Virus record (IMG/VR): IMGVR_UViG_3300017967_000278
Location: 1-20,966 of that record
Source of the DNA: a virus
Direction: 5' to 3' (one strand)
DNA length: 20,966 nt
Under the pieces are notes generated by a model. The model did not search any database. It saw nothing but the letters and a program-made list of their open reading frames with translations, and was not told where the DNA came from. Both the position numbers and the translations under genes were made by a program. Shown piece by piece: positions 1 through 6,699 of the stretch (its first letter is position 1; every line of letters begins with the position of its first letter).

Positions 1-2
1 AC

Positions 3-356
3 GCGCCGCACCTGCGAGACACGCACCGCGCGTCTGTCCACTCCGCCGGAGCCGCAGCCCTCGCAACGTCCCTTGGCTGGCGGGTCTACCTGTCAGGCAA
101 GGCCCCGCACCTGATGGAAACCGAGCGCACCCTAGACGCTCGCGCGGTCCCGTGGTCCGCGTGTCCGCTCGACGCCCGCGCCGCTGCGACCGCCGACAAC
201 GACCCGCAGCGCCCTAGCACGTGCAACACTTGCAGGGCATGCCACGCGAACAGCGACGGGCCCGCGGTCCTCACCATAGCCGACCACGGCCCGCGCCGCA
301 CACGGATAGCCGCATCGCTGCTAACCGCCCGCATCCATGGCGGCGCCCGTGGGTAG
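3..356 (+). CDS. 3' end of a gene cut by the window start; Cys-rich C-terminus
   Basis: The reading frame is open from the first codon of the window to a TAG at 354-356, so this is the C-terminal part (about 117 residues) of a longer protein. Near its end it carries a cysteine cluster, CNTCRAC (C-x2-C-x2-C), preceded by another Cys in WSACP, and then a VLTIADHG segment. The layout 'ACP ... CxxCxxC ... hydrophobic strand ... HG' reminds me of the C-terminus of the gp88-like (DUF7227-type) proteins of actinobacterial phages, but this is recall and was not checked. An internal ATG at 114 could be mistaken for the start; the open frame upstream and the flow of the sequence argue against it. It ends about 160 bases before a strong terminator, so it probably closes an upstream (early) transcription unit. 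Function unknown. Confidence 0.45.
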   Translation, partial: APHLRDTHRASVHSAGAAALATSLGWRVYLSGKAPHLMETERTLDARAVPWSACPLDARAAATADNDPQRPSTCNTCRACHANSDGPAVLTIADHGPRRTRIAASLLTARIHGGARG

Positions 357-477
357 GCCTGAGACGCTGGCCGTCCTCGTGGTCCTCGTGGCGCTGGCCC
401 GCCGCATCCGCGCAGGCACTCGGAGCCGACGGAGCCGCGCGCCTCGCTCGCGCCGGCGTGCCAACGCGCGCAGGTAG
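337..477 (+). CDS. possible small hydrophobic/Arg-rich protein (46 aa)
   Basis: A short frame, ATG at 337 to TAG at 475-477, overlaps the end of the preceding gene by 20 bases and sits just before the terminator. The product would have a short hydrophobic stretch (LAVLVVLVALA, residues 11-21) followed by a very Arg-rich tail. No ribosome binding site is visible before the ATG, and Arg-rich shadow frames are common in GC-rich DNA, so this may well not be a gene. It is listed because it is the only frame that fills the gap between the partial gene and the terminator. Confidence 0.2.
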   Translation: MAAPVGRPETLAVLVVLVALARRIRAGTRSRRSRAPRSRRRANARR

Positions 478-518
478 GGCACAGGGCGAGAGTCAGCCCC
501 CCACAACCCACAACCGCA

Positions 519-559
519 AGCGCCTCGGATGGTCCGCCGTCCGAGGCGCTGGCATTTTT
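519..559 (+). terminator. intrinsic (rho-independent) terminator
   Basis: A perfect 11-bp stem, AGCGCCTCGGA (519-529) with TCCGAGGCGCT (540-550), encloses a 10-base loop. It is followed by GGCA and a run of five T at 555-559. The T-run lies only on the + side, so it stops transcription coming from the partial gene at the window start. It separates that unit from the late region and implies a new promoter further downstream. Confidence 0.8.
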
Positions 560-869
560 GGCCCATGCCAGCCCGCCCGGTGTTAGAGCTGGTCAGCCTG
601 GCCGATGTCCGCCGACCTCGAGTGAACCCAAGACACCAAGACCTCGAGCACCCAAACGCCGAACGACCGAGCCGCGGGAAGACCTCGAGCAGAAGACAGG
701 ACAACCAAGCCGCAGCACAGACCCAGGAAAAGGTGCACCAGAAGGCCGAAACACGGGCCCCGCTCGCTAACGCTCGCTACAAACCGCAGCAATCACGAGG
801 GCTGGGGGGGTGTTCGATAACTCCGGGTCACTCCATGTACTATCGCCCCTCAGACCTCGGAGGTGTATT
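560..869. other. about 310 bases without a convincing gene
   Basis: No frame here has protein-like composition; the open frames are Arg/Pro/Gln-rich and lack good start sites. The stretch holds a 13-base direct repeat, AAGACCTCGAGCA at 638-650 and 679-691, a third GACCTCGAG at 614-622, and a short tandem repeat CGCTCGCTA at 761-769 and 771-779. A G-run (804-810) precedes the HTH gene. A promoter for the HTH gene is expected here, but I see no good -35/-10 pair. CTCGAG is a common Leu-Glu codon pair in this genome, so the repeats may be chance. Confidence 0.4.
859..864 (+). promoter_or_regulatory. ribosome binding site that decides the TTG start at 870
   Basis: GGAGGT is a near-perfect Shine-Dalgarno sequence, 5 bases before TTG at 870. 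It supports a TTG start for the HTH protein rather than the upstream GTG at 810. Confidence 0.65.
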
Positions 870-1544
870 TTGACCAACTCATGTGCATATGACATTGACC
901 TGAGCGAACCAGAGCGAGTGCTGCTACAGGGCGCTCTCAAAGACACAGACCGGTACGTCAGAGAACGCGCACGGATCGTGCTGCTCGTGGCTGACGACAA
1001 GCTGACAGTCCACAAGGCTGCCGAAGAGGTAGGCGTCAGCAGAGCCTCGGCGAGTGCGACGATGAAGCGGTGGCTGCGCTACAGGAGCCGGGCAGCCTTG
1101 GTTCAGCACTGGCGGCTCGAGGATGCAGACATCAGCGAGTGGAGCGACACAACGACAGCCCTGGCGATGATGGACCCGGCTGCCGCGACGCCACGCGACA
1201 TTCTCAGGCTGCAGATGACGCTGCTTGCCCAGGCGCAGACCGAGATCGACAACCCCAAGCAGCGCATCGCCATGGGGCTCGACATCACCAAGGCGATGAC
1301 GCAGGTGCTCAAGTCAGAGGGCGACCAACTGTCGAAGCGAGACATCGACGCGGTGCTCGAGAAGACCGGCGGCCAAGGCAAGGGCAGAGACTGGCGACCT
1401 CGAGACCCGGGGCCAAGAACGCTGCCCGACCTTGGCAAGGGTGACGTTATCGACACGCAAGTCTCGGCCAGAGAGCCACAGGTGGCCCGAGACACCGGGC
1501 TGCCCATCATCTCAGCGGGCTCACAGTCGAGCTTCGGCGAGTAG
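870..1544 (+). CDS. HTH DNA-binding protein, candidate small terminase subunit
   Basis: A 224-residue protein. Residues about 10-72 form a helix-turn-helix region (LSEPERVLL ... RERARIVLLVADD ... AAEEVGVSRAS ... MKRWL) that resembles the N-terminal HTH of IS630-type transposases and of many small terminase subunits. The rest is mostly helical (DILRLQMTLLAQAQTEID, then MGLDITKAMTQVLKSEG), ending in a polar, Gly/Pro-rich tail. A catalytic DDE transposase domain is absent. I take TTG at 870 as the start because GGAGGT (859-864) stands 5 bases before it; a longer frame from GTG at 810 has no comparable site. Its position ahead of the head genes, with a non-coding repeat region just after it, suits a small terminase that recognises the packaging site. 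It could instead be a late-gene regulator. Confidence 0.6.
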   Translation: MTNSCAYDIDLSEPERVLLQGALKDTDRYVRERARIVLLVADDKLTVHKAAEEVGVSRASASATMKRWLRYRSRAALVQHWRLEDADISEWSDTTTALAMMDPAAATPRDILRLQMTLLAQAQTEIDNPKQRIAMGLDITKAMTQVLKSEGDQLSKRDIDAVLEKTGGQGKGRDWRPRDPGPRTLPDLGKGDVIDTQVSAREPQVARDTGLPIISAGSQSSFGE

Positions 1545-1562
1545 CCTTGGGCTCACAGTCGA
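1517..1562 (+). repeat. 14-base direct repeat across the stop codon of the HTH gene
   Basis: GGGCTCACAGTCGA occurs at 1517-1530 and again at 1549-1562, a period of 32 bases. The first copy is inside the last codons of the HTH gene and the second follows its TAG stop (1542-1544). It may be a remnant of a short tandem duplication or a protein-binding site near the packaging region. Confidence 0.6.
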
Positions 1563-1746
1563 AGCATCCCAACGCCCAGCGCCCGCGCGCGGGTCCGGCG
1601 CTGCGGCCTGGCCCTGCTGGGCCGGCCTCGCTTGAGCTCGCCCCGAGAAAGTTCGCCAAGACCCCTCTTAGAAACTTTTCTCACCCCTCAAGAGCGACAC
1701 TTCTATATGACATTCTGTCTACAAGGGCAAGAACAGACGTCCTAAA

Positions 1747-1912
1747 GGGCATGAATGGGGCATGAACGTGCAAGAAAAAACGTGTATCATTACAATGACA
1801 TGCACACATTAGGGCATGAAGGGCATGAAACCCCTACGCGCGCAAGATATCCCAAGCAAAGTTTGAGAACACGCTCACAGCGAGTAGCTCGGAGAACGCG
1901 CCCTTCATGCCC
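1747..1912. repeat. GGGCATGAA repeat cluster
   Basis: Exact copies of the 9-mer GGGCATGAA lie at 1747-1755, 1758-1766, 1812-1820 and 1821-1829 on the + strand, and inverted (TTCATGCCC) at 1904-1912. The last two direct copies are back to back. AGGGCATGAAGGGC (1811-1824) is matched perfectly by its inverse GCCCTTCATGCCCT (1900-1913), a 14-bp inverted repeat. Spacing between direct copies is 11, 54 and 9 bases. Such clusters are typical of repressor or activator operators, replication iterons or terminase sites. Confidence 0.8.
1762..1796 (+). promoter_or_regulatory. possible promoter inside the repeat cluster
   Basis: TATCAT (1785-1790) and TACAAT (1791-1796) each differ from the -10 consensus at one position, in an AT-rich stretch that is unusual for this genome. 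Only a weak -35 (ATGAAC, 1762-1767) is found 17 bases before TATCAT, and it overlaps a GGGCATGAA copy. Repeats on both sides (1747-1766 and 1812-1829) would suit a regulated promoter for the structural operon. Confidence 0.3.
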
Positions 1913-1967
1913 TCTGCGACCTGAACACTGAGATTTCGGTCAGTTGGGCGCAGTCAGAACGTGCCCT

Positions 1968-1991
1968 GTTCGTGCCCCATGGGGCATGAAC
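1968..1991. repeat. 24-bp dyad with GGGCATGAA half-sites (operator-like)
   Basis: GTTCGTGCCCCA (1968-1979) and TGGGGCATGAAC (1980-1991) form a dyad with one mismatch (1972/1987); its core TGCCCCATGGGGCA (1973-1986) is a perfect palindrome. The right half is the same as the element at 1756-1767, and ATGGGGCATGAACG is shared exactly by 1755-1768 and 1979-1992. This looks like a site for a dimeric DNA-binding protein whose half-site recurs singly upstream. Confidence 0.7.
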
Positions 1992-2164
1992 GGTCGCGAG
2001 CTCTGCTATGGCTCGATGTTCCGCCGTCGCCGCAGGTGAAGACGAACGGAGGCGAGGGGCGTAGTCTTCGCGGTTGCGTTGGTGGTGGGGGTTGGGGTAT
2101 CTGCGAAGCAGCGGGGCCGGGGTCTCGCGCTCAGAACGCGGCCTTGGGCCAGAGGGAGACGAAG

Positions 2165-2890
2165 ATGAAGTACGTTCGGAAGCTGACGCTGGTCGGCGCA
2201 GAGCAGGAAGTGAGCCTCACGGACCTCCGCAACGAGCGGGGGCGCGGCGTTGGTGCCGTGCTGATCGAGAACCAGGACACGAGCAACACGTTCACGGTGA
2301 CGGGGCTGTTCGGTGGCGACTCGAGCTACGAGCTCGGCCCGGGCAAGCGGGTGCTGCTGCGCGACTCAAAGGAGTCGCTGTCGGTGGTGAAGGTCAACGG
2401 CACGGGCATCTGCCAGCTCATCATCTCCGACACGCCCGACGAGCTGCGTGTCGAGGACGTGGCCGTCACCCTCGACGCCACGCAGGGCAAGCTCAAGGTG
2501 GTCTCCAAGACCATCAACTACAGCGACTTCACCGCCGCGGCAGGCTCCGAGGTCATCGACGGCCCCGTCGTCCCCGCTGACAAGGTGTTCATCGGCTGCG
2601 CGATCGATGTCGTGACCCTGTTCGACGACTTCGGCGCCGTGACCAGCTCGAAGATCGACGTGGGCGACGGCTCCGACGCCGACTGCTTCGTCCACGACAT
2701 CGAGGTGCTTGCCGGTGTCGGGACCACGGGCAAGAAGGCGTCCTTCCCCGACGCCCACTCGGCCCTGCTGGGCTACTCGCCGTCGGCGCGGGCCACGAAG
2801 GTCACGCTGACCAACACCGGCGCCAACGTCGACCTGCACTCGGCGGGCCAGGTCCGGGTCCACGCGTTCTACTTCGACAGCCTCATCTAG
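2165..2890 (+). CDS. beta-rich virion protein candidate (decoration or fibre-like)
   Basis: A 241-residue protein, starting at ATG 2165 with GAGGGAG (2152-2158) upstream. The frame is open further 5' but that extension has no protein-like character. Two parts are visible: residues about 1-95 with alternating strands (VLIENQDTSNTFTV, ELGPGKRVLL, GICQLIIS) and residues about 112-241, which have the look of a phage beta-sandwich domain (IGCAIDVVTLF, KIDVGDGSDADCFV, KVTLTNTGANVDLHSAGQVRVHAFY). Similar C-terminal patterns are common in small head or tail proteins of phages. No membrane segment or catalytic motif is seen. It is the first gene after the regulatory region and is followed by the large terminase 14 bases later. 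Assignment as a virion protein is inference. Confidence 0.55.
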   Translation: MKYVRKLTLVGAEQEVSLTDLRNERGRGVGAVLIENQDTSNTFTVTGLFGGDSSYELGPGKRVLLRDSKESLSVVKVNGTGICQLIISDTPDELRVEDVAVTLDATQGKLKVVSKTINYSDFTAAAGSEVIDGPVVPADKVFIGCAIDVVTLFDDFGAVTSSKIDVGDGSDADCFVHDIEVLAGVGTTGKKASFPDAHSALLGYSPSARATKVTLTNTGANVDLHSAGQVRVHAFYFDSLI

Positions 2891-2904
2891 GCTGACGAGG
2901 GCCC

Positions 2905-4515
2905 GTGAACTACGAGCACGAAGCCCTGCGGTGCCAGAGAGACTTCTGGTACTGCGCGACCAAGTACCTGAAGATCCAAGACAAGCGGGCGCGGTTGGTG
3001 AAACTCCAGCCGCGCCCGCCTCAGGTTGAGGTCATCAACAAGCTCGTCAACGAGGGCGGCAACCTCTACCTGCTCAAGTCGCGGCAGATCGGCGGCACGA
3101 CCATCGTGTCGGCGTTCTACTTCTGGAAGTGGATCTTCACCAAGGGCTACCGCATCGCGGTCATCGCTCACCACGAGAAGGCGGTGAAGAAGCTCTTCCG
3201 CATCTACGCCACCTTCTGGGCGCACTTCCCAAAGTGGATGCGGCCCGCCGAGCTGGGCCTGAGCCAGGTCCACCTGCACGCCGCCAACGACCGCCGCATC
3301 GACGTGGGCACCGCGGGATCCGAGCTCTGGCGCGGCTTCCCGTACCAGGCGTACCACCTCTCCGAGTTCGCGTTCTACGAGAAGGGGCAGTTGATGGTGA
3401 AGTCGGCGCTCGCCGGCGCGCCCGACGACGCATACATCGTCAAGGAGACGACGGCGAACGGGTTCAACCACGCCTACCGCTCGTGGAACGCGAAGGACGC
3501 CTACTTCAAACTCTTCATCCCTTGGTCGGACGACCCGACCTACGTCCGGCGCAAGCCGTTCGACGAGACGACGCCGGCGCTCGAGGACTACCTCGCCCGG
3601 CACAAAGACCTGACGCCCGAGCAGTTCAACTGGGTCCGGCACCGGTTCAGCTCAAAGCTCGAGCAAGACCTCAAGTCGCTGCTGCAGGAGTTCCCGTTGA
3701 CGGCGGACGAGGCGTTCGTCGCGCACGGCGGGCGCGTGTTCCCGTTCTTCTTCCAAGACGTGGTCGACCCGGAGGACGGGCTGGTCGAGTACCTCGAGCC
3801 CGAGCGGGACGTGCCGCATGTGATGGGCATCGACGTGGCCACGGGCGACAACGAGAGCGACGACAGCGACTACCAAGCGTACACCGTCTTGTCGGTGCGC
3901 GACCGTCGGCGCCCGGAGACAGCCGCGGTCCAGCGGTGCCGGGTGCCGCTCGAGCAGTTCTGCCAAGACTGCCTCGCGACGGCGAAGCGGTACAACGCGC
4001 TGGTGGTCATCGAGGCGAACCACTTGGGCGCCGCGGTGCTCGACTACTTCGTCCAGCGGCACTACCCGCACATCTACAAGCGCAAGGACCACGACAAGAC
4101 CGGCGACAAGATGGTCGAGCGGATGGGCTGGTACACGTCGGTCAAGACGCGCCCTCTGCTGCAGAGCAAGCTCATCAGCACGCTGCGACCGGCCCAGCCG
4201 CCGCCTCCCAAGGAAGAGACCGACTGCAAGATGTTCGTTGTCGACGACCGCATGCGCTCGGACATCAACACTTGGGAGTGGGCGAGCAAGACCCGGGCTG
4301 ACCACATGGCTGGCGAGCACGACGACGTGCTCATCAGTTGTGGTCTGGCGCTGATGGGCATCGAGCAACTTGGCGACTGGACTCCGATGGAGGATGATGA
4401 AGACGTGCCGCGGACAGCCGAGGAAGTTCTTCGGTGGGAAGCGAAGCACGGCATGAGCTGGGAAGAGGCTCACGGCGACGAGACGAACGAGACGCTGTTG
4501 AGCATCCCGTACTGA
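2905..4515 (+). CDS. terL: terminase large subunit
   Basis: The DNA-packaging motor: an N-terminal ATPase pumps DNA through the portal and a C-terminal RNase H-fold nuclease cuts the concatemer. The 536-residue length is normal for the family. The Walker A-like loop is KSRQIGGTT (58-66), and the Walker B region is YHLSE with the catalytic Glu at 154. The nuclease motifs are GID at 308-310 (with VATGDNESDD after it), VVIEANH at 367-373, and EHDD at 471-474 near the end. Start is GTG at 2905 with GAGG (2897-2900) before it; it lies 14 bases after the preceding stop, and a 6-bp hairpin (2878-2883 with 2889-2894) spans that stop. The gene leads directly into the scaffold and capsid genes. The packaging strategy (headful or cos) cannot be read from the sequence. 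Confidence 0.95.
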   Translation: MNYEHEALRCQRDFWYCATKYLKIQDKRARLVKLQPRPPQVEVINKLVNEGGNLYLLKSRQIGGTTIVSAFYFWKWIFTKGYRIAVIAHHEKAVKKLFRIYATFWAHFPKWMRPAELGLSQVHLHAANDRRIDVGTAGSELWRGFPYQAYHLSEFAFYEKGQLMVKSALAGAPDDAYIVKETTANGFNHAYRSWNAKDAYFKLFIPWSDDPTYVRRKPFDETTPALEDYLARHKDLTPEQFNWVRHRFSSKLEQDLKSLLQEFPLTADEAFVAHGGRVFPFFFQDVVDPEDGLVEYLEPERDVPHVMGIDVATGDNESDDSDYQAYTVLSVRDRRRPETAAVQRCRVPLEQFCQDCLATAKRYNALVVIEANHLGAAVLDYFVQRHYPHIYKRKDHDKTGDKMVERMGWYTSVKTRPLLQSKLISTLRPAQPPPPKEETDCKMFVVDDRMRSDINTWEWASKTRADHMAGEHDDVLISCGLALMGIEQLGDWTPMEDDEDVPRTAEEVLRWEAKHGMSWEEAHGDETNETLLSIPY

Positions 4516-4522
4516 GGACACC

Positions 4523-5242
4523 ATGGCTGGCACCACGAACCCCGAGACGAACACGGCCCCGCAGACCCCGGACACCCCGGAGACCCCGGACATCGACCAC
4601 CTGAGCGACGAAGAGGTCATGCGCGCGACGAGCGAAGCCTTCGCGAAGGTGGGGGACGACTCTGCCCCCGCCGAGGCCGAGCCCGAGCAGCCCGAGGCCA
4701 AGGCCGACGGCGAAGAGCTCGACGGCGACGACGAGCCGCCTGAGGACAAGGTTGAGGACGAGGCGGAGGACAAGGCGGACGGCGAGGACAAGGCCGACGG
4801 CGAGGACAAGGCGGCGGCGCCAGAGGGCGTCGACCCCGAGGTCGCCAAGCAGAAGCAGGAGATCGAGGACGCGATCGAGAAGACGACGGACCCGGAAGCT
4901 CTCAAGCAGCTCGAGAAGATGCGCCTGCAAATCGGCGCCCTCGCCCTGCGGCAGGAGATCCGCTCCGCGCGGGAGAAGTACCCGGACGTGCCCGAGGCGG
5001 TTCTCATCAACGCGGCCTACGACCCCAACGACAGCCGGTCGATGGTCGAGATCGCCAAGCATTGGGACAACGTCTTGACCCAGGCCATGGAGCGCAAGTA
5101 CAAGCGGAGCCAGGGTGCTGGGGAGAAGGTCCAGACGGACCTCGAGCCGTCGCGGAACGAGCCGGAACCAGCCAAAGACCCCGGAGACCTCTCCTGGGAC
5201 GACCTCTGGGATGAAACGCGAAACGCCTTCACAGGCGGTTGA
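4523..5242 (+). CDS. capsid scaffolding protein (putative)
   Basis: A 239-residue, strongly acidic and mostly helical protein just upstream of the capsid gene, which is the usual place and character of phage scaffolds. Scaffolds guide capsid assembly and are then removed. Residues about 1-45 are Thr/Pro-rich, about 45-105 are low-complexity Glu/Asp/Ala/Lys, about 106-190 are predicted helical (KQKQEIEDAIEKTT, LKQLEKMRLQIGALALRQE), and the C-terminus ends in an acidic and aromatic segment (DLSWDDLWDETRNAF) that could contact the capsid. An imperfect 18-base tandem repeat encodes EDKADG twice. ATG at 4523 follows the terminase stop by 7 bases, and GAGG overlapping that stop can serve as ribosome binding site. 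No protease domain is seen. Confidence 0.75.
   Translation: MAGTTNPETNTAPQTPDTPETPDIDHLSDEEVMRATSEAFAKVGDDSAPAEAEPEQPEAKADGEELDGDDEPPEDKVEDEAEDKADGEDKADGEDKAAAPEGVDPEVAKQKQEIEDAIEKTTDPEALKQLEKMRLQIGALALRQEIRSAREKYPDVPEAVLINAAYDPNDSRSMVEIAKHWDNVLTQAMERKYKRSQGAGEKVQTDLEPSRNEPEPAKDPGDLSWDDLWDETRNAFTGG
4766..4810 (+). repeat. in-frame 18-base tandem repeat in the scaffold gene
   Basis: The unit GAGGACAAGGCSGACGGC occurs at 4766-4783 and 4784-4801, followed by a partial third copy, GAGGACAAG (4802-4810). It encodes EDKADG-EDKADG-EDK within the acidic linker. The length of such repeats usually varies between related phages. Confidence 0.8.
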
Positions 5243-5257
5243 TGACGGGAGAGAGCG

Positions 5258-6691
5258 ATGGCGGCAACCAAGGCAACAGCCGAGAGTCTTCTCAAAGAAA
5301 AGTACCTGCCCAAGATTCAGCGGACGCTGAACAACGAGGCGCTGGTGCAGAACCTGCTCCGCAAGGGCACCAGGCGTGTCATGTGGACGGGTTCGGAGTG
5401 GAAGAAGGTCTTCCACGTCGGTCGCAACGACGGCATCGCCTACGCGGACAACTCCGGCGGCGGCCTCCCGTCCCTGCCCGCCGCGGGCGCGCAGACCTAC
5501 CTCGAGGTCAAGGGCGACACGGCGCGCATGCTGTTCCGCTTCCAGCTCGACGGGCGCATCTTCGACGAGACGGAGAAGGGCACCCCCGACGAGAAGTTCG
5601 CGAGCGTGTTCTTTGAGGAGATGAAGGGCCTCGAGCGCGACGTGAAGAAGAAGTTCAACCGCGACGCGGTGGTCGCCGGTGACATCGCCGGCATCATCAA
5701 CGAGAAGGCCACGTCGACCGCGACGACCGCGGCCACCGACGTGACGGCGCCCGCGGAGGGCACGCTGACCGTCCAGTACAGCGGCGACTTCGCGCGCTTC
5801 TCGACGGTGGTCACCGCCACCCCGGCGACGTGGATTCGTGTCAACCTCATTGCGATGGACACCTACGCGACCATCGCGACCTCGCCGTCGGGCGGCGCGG
5901 TCTACATCAAGGGCTACGACGAGGCGGCTGGCACCATCACGCTGGCAGTCATCGACGCCACGGGCGCGGGCAGGACCATCAGCACGGACCTCGCGGACGA
6001 CGCCTACGGCATCGCCGTGCAGTTCGCCGACGCGCTGTACGACGACAAGGACGGCGACGCCTTCGGCGCGCTGTACAACTACAGCCTCCAGCCCCACGGC
6101 CTGCTGCACAACATTTGCAGCAACACCCTGCACTCGGGCATCACGAGCCAAGGCTCGACCATCACCCGCGACGCGGCGGCGGCGGCGACCATCCGGTCGA
6201 CCGTCATGACGATGGGCAAGCAGGCCGGCGCCGGCTCGCTCCGTCAGCCGCTGACGGTGACCCGCTTCCACGAGGTGCTCGACGAGGTCTACGACAAGCT
6301 CGGCGAAGAGCCCGACCTGATCTTGGTCAACAGCAAGTTCTTCTCGCTGTACAACGACCTGGTTCAGACGGTCACCTTCGGCGGTGAGTACAAGATCGAG
6401 GGCAAGAAGGGCACGGCGGACCCGAGCATCGGTCGCGACGGCATGCGCTTCGCGGGCATCAAGTTCATGCGCTCGCAGGAAGTGCCCAACGGCATGGCCT
6501 TCATCCTGACGAAGAAGGACTGGATGACGCTCGAGAAGACGCCGTTCGGCTTCCGCAACAACGTCACCAACACCGGCGTGCTCGAGCCCCGTCCCGACCA
6601 CGACGGCTACCAGGGCGTCGGTCGCTGGATGCTGGACTTCTTCTGCGACCAGCCGGCCAACCAGGCCATCCTGACGGGCTTCGCCTACTAA
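5258..6691 (+). CDS. major capsid protein (HK97 fold, P22/N4-like size)
   Basis: A 477-residue coat protein that forms the icosahedral head. The N-terminal helix (SLLKEKYLPKIQRTLNNE), the E-loop-like segment (VFHVGRNDGIAYADNSGGG, then LP) and the later P-domain and beta-strands are in the order expected of HK97-fold coat proteins. Residues about 150-260 are Thr/Ala/Val-rich strands (EGTLTVQYSG, WIRVNLIAMD, GAVYIKGYDEAAGTITLAVI) and look like an inserted beta domain. The conserved C-terminal part includes PDLILVNSKFFSLYNDL and GMRFAGIKFMRSQEVP. ATG at 5258 has GGGAGAG (5247-5253) before it, and the gene starts 15 bases after the scaffold stop. No cleavable N-terminal delta domain or protease gene is seen; the separate scaffold fills that role. 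Confidence 0.85.
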   Translation: MAATKATAESLLKEKYLPKIQRTLNNEALVQNLLRKGTRRVMWTGSEWKKVFHVGRNDGIAYADNSGGGLPSLPAAGAQTYLEVKGDTARMLFRFQLDGRIFDETEKGTPDEKFASVFFEEMKGLERDVKKKFNRDAVVAGDIAGIINEKATSTATTAATDVTAPAEGTLTVQYSGDFARFSTVVTATPATWIRVNLIAMDTYATIATSPSGGAVYIKGYDEAAGTITLAVIDATGAGRTISTDLADDAYGIAVQFADALYDDKDGDAFGALYNYSLQPHGLLHNICSNTLHSGITSQGSTITRDAAAAATIRSTVMTMGKQAGAGSLRQPLTVTRFHEVLDEVYDKLGEEPDLILVNSKFFSLYNDLVQTVTFGGEYKIEGKKGTADPSIGRDGMRFAGIKFMRSQEVPNGMAFILTKKDWMTLEKTPFGFRNNVTNTGVLEPRPDHDGYQGVGRWMLDFFCDQPANQAILTGFAY

Positions 6692-6699
6692 GGCCGCCC

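Larger units (their letters stand above)
1545..2164. promoter_or_regulatory. 620-base non-coding region, likely regulatory, origin or packaging site
   Basis: This is the longest gap between genes in the window. The first 90 bases are very GC-rich with possible hairpins (for example 1605-1614 with 1619-1627, with a bulge) and could fold after the HTH gene. Bases about 1645-1900 are clearly AT-richer than the rest of the window. They carry A-runs, a possible promoter and most of the GGGCATGAA repeats. The last part (2040-2160) is G-rich on the + strand, with GGTGGTGGGGGTTGGGG at 2081-2097. The composition, the repeats and the place between a candidate small terminase and the structural operon suggest late-operon control, a replication origin, or a pac/cos site. 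The sequence alone does not decide between these. Confidence 0.6.

Noticed and set aside
529-873. 114-codon frame ending at the TTG start of the HTH gene
   Set aside because: It would begin in the terminator stem-loop, is Arg/Pro/Gln-rich and shows no motif. The TTGA overlap is noted, but is not enough to call a gene.
1645-1682. Terminator after the HTH gene
   Set aside because: GAGAAAGTT and AACTTTTCTC pair only with a bulge, and the T-run is inside the stem, not after it.
2081-2097. Possible G-quadruplex
   Set aside because: The G-tracts are mostly two bases long and the stretch lies in a generally G-rich leader, so there is no strong case.
1961-2164. N-terminal extension of the gene at 2165
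   Set aside because: It would run through the dyad and G-rich region, has a poor start and a composition unlike the rest; ATG 2165 has a good ribosome binding site.
4334-6601. 755-codon open frame on the - strand
   Set aside because: It lies fully opposite the end of the terminase, scaffold and capsid genes. Long antisense frames arise in GC-rich DNA with strong third-position bias; the product is low-complexity Val/Arg/Leu with no domain.
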